DNA of 5,750 nucleotides from a bacterium (lineage in GTDB: Bacteria; Vulcanimicrobiota; CADAWZ01): NCBI GenBank assembly GCA_024409025.1, contig JAKSUM010000094.1, positions 1-5,750 of the forward strand, written 5' to 3'. Positions within the stretch are counted from its first letter, which is position 1, and each line of letters begins with the position of its first letter. Below, one piece after another: positions 5,667 to 5,750 of the stretch. Position numbers and translations under genes: made by a program. The notes beneath the pieces are model-generated. The model had not been told where the DNA came from. It saw only the letters and a program-made list of their open reading frames with translations, and did no database searches.

Positions 5667-5750
5667 AGATTTTTCGTATGCTTTTTCGAAAAATGATTTC
5701 GAAAATAATTTTGAACGTATATATTATTCTGTGTTGTTGCTGTTTTACCT
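5648..5750 (-). promoter_or_regulatory. Upstream region of the 3D-protein gene with TTCGAA palindromes
   Basis: There is no coding signal here. Two perfect palindromes stand close together: the 12-bp TTTTTCGAAAAA (5682-5693) and the 8-bp TTTCGAAA (5697-5704), with centres 13 bp apart. They could be operator half-sites or a curved A-tract region. I see no clean -35/-10 pair; TATCTT (minus strand, about 5662-5667) is a weak -10 candidate. The true promoter may lie in the AT-rich 5705-5730 or beyond the window. Confidence 0.4.

Noticed and set aside
5682..5704. TTCGAA palindromes considered as a LexA (SOS) box
   Set aside because: They lack the spaced CGAAC-N4-GTTCG form of Gram-positive LexA sites and the CTGT-N8-ACAG form of the enterobacterial site, and the adjacent gene is not a repair gene.
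1..5750. Search for CRISPR arrays, tRNA or rRNA genes, insertion sequences and defence or toxin modules
   Set aside because: No spaced repeats, cloverleaf-like segments, transposase motifs or terminal inverted repeats were seen. The cysteine peptidase and HExxH protein alone do not make a defence system.

Overview
This 5.75 kb window is dense bacterial DNA in which every gene I can support lies on the minus strand. Base composition is moderately AT-rich, with very AT-rich intergenic gaps. Two prepilin-type genes imply a type IV pilus, type II secretion or related pseudopilus machine, which suggests a diderm bacterium. The 3D-domain protein belongs to a family best known from Firmicutes but not confined to them. 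I cannot place the phylum from sequence alone. Gut or environmental lineages such as Melainabacteria, Elusimicrobia or Riflebacteria are possible, but that is only a guess.

Read in the direction of transcription (right to left), the window begins with an upstream region (5648-5750) that carries TTCGAA-centred palindromes and a duplicated start-codon context. Next come a Sec-exported 3D-domain (double-psi beta-barrel) protein gene (5129-5647) and its intrinsic terminator (5087-5119). A well-formed sigma70-type promoter (5026-5054) then drives a gene for a papain-fold, C39-like cysteine peptidase (4258-4992), which ends at a second clear intrinsic terminator (4211-4244). These two genes look like independent single-gene transcription units, each possibly acting on or outside the cell envelope.

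After an AT-rich gap (4095-4210) comes an apparent operon that runs off the left edge. Its genes, in order, are: a very large (798 aa), divergent alpha-D-phosphohexomutase with a GTG start (1698-4094); an intercistronic hairpin without a U-tract (1657-1686); an M50B-like membrane metallopeptidase (829-1635); a GspI/PilV-like minor prepilin (375-800, start uncertain); and a second minor prepilin, GspJ/PilW/ComGF-like, cut by the window edge (1-371). Spacing tightens along the operon (62, 28 and 3 nt), so the last genes are probably translationally coupled. The mutase would supply sugar phosphates. The membrane peptidase and pseudopilins act at the inner membrane. A functional link between the mutase and the pilin genes is only inferred from position.

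No RNA genes, CRISPR arrays, insertion sequences or phage genes are visible. The items most worth a second look are the enlarged mutase with altered catalytic loops, the leaderless C39-like peptidase with a coiled-coil N-terminus and Met-rich tail, and a GACA tetranucleotide repeat early in the 3D-protein gene.
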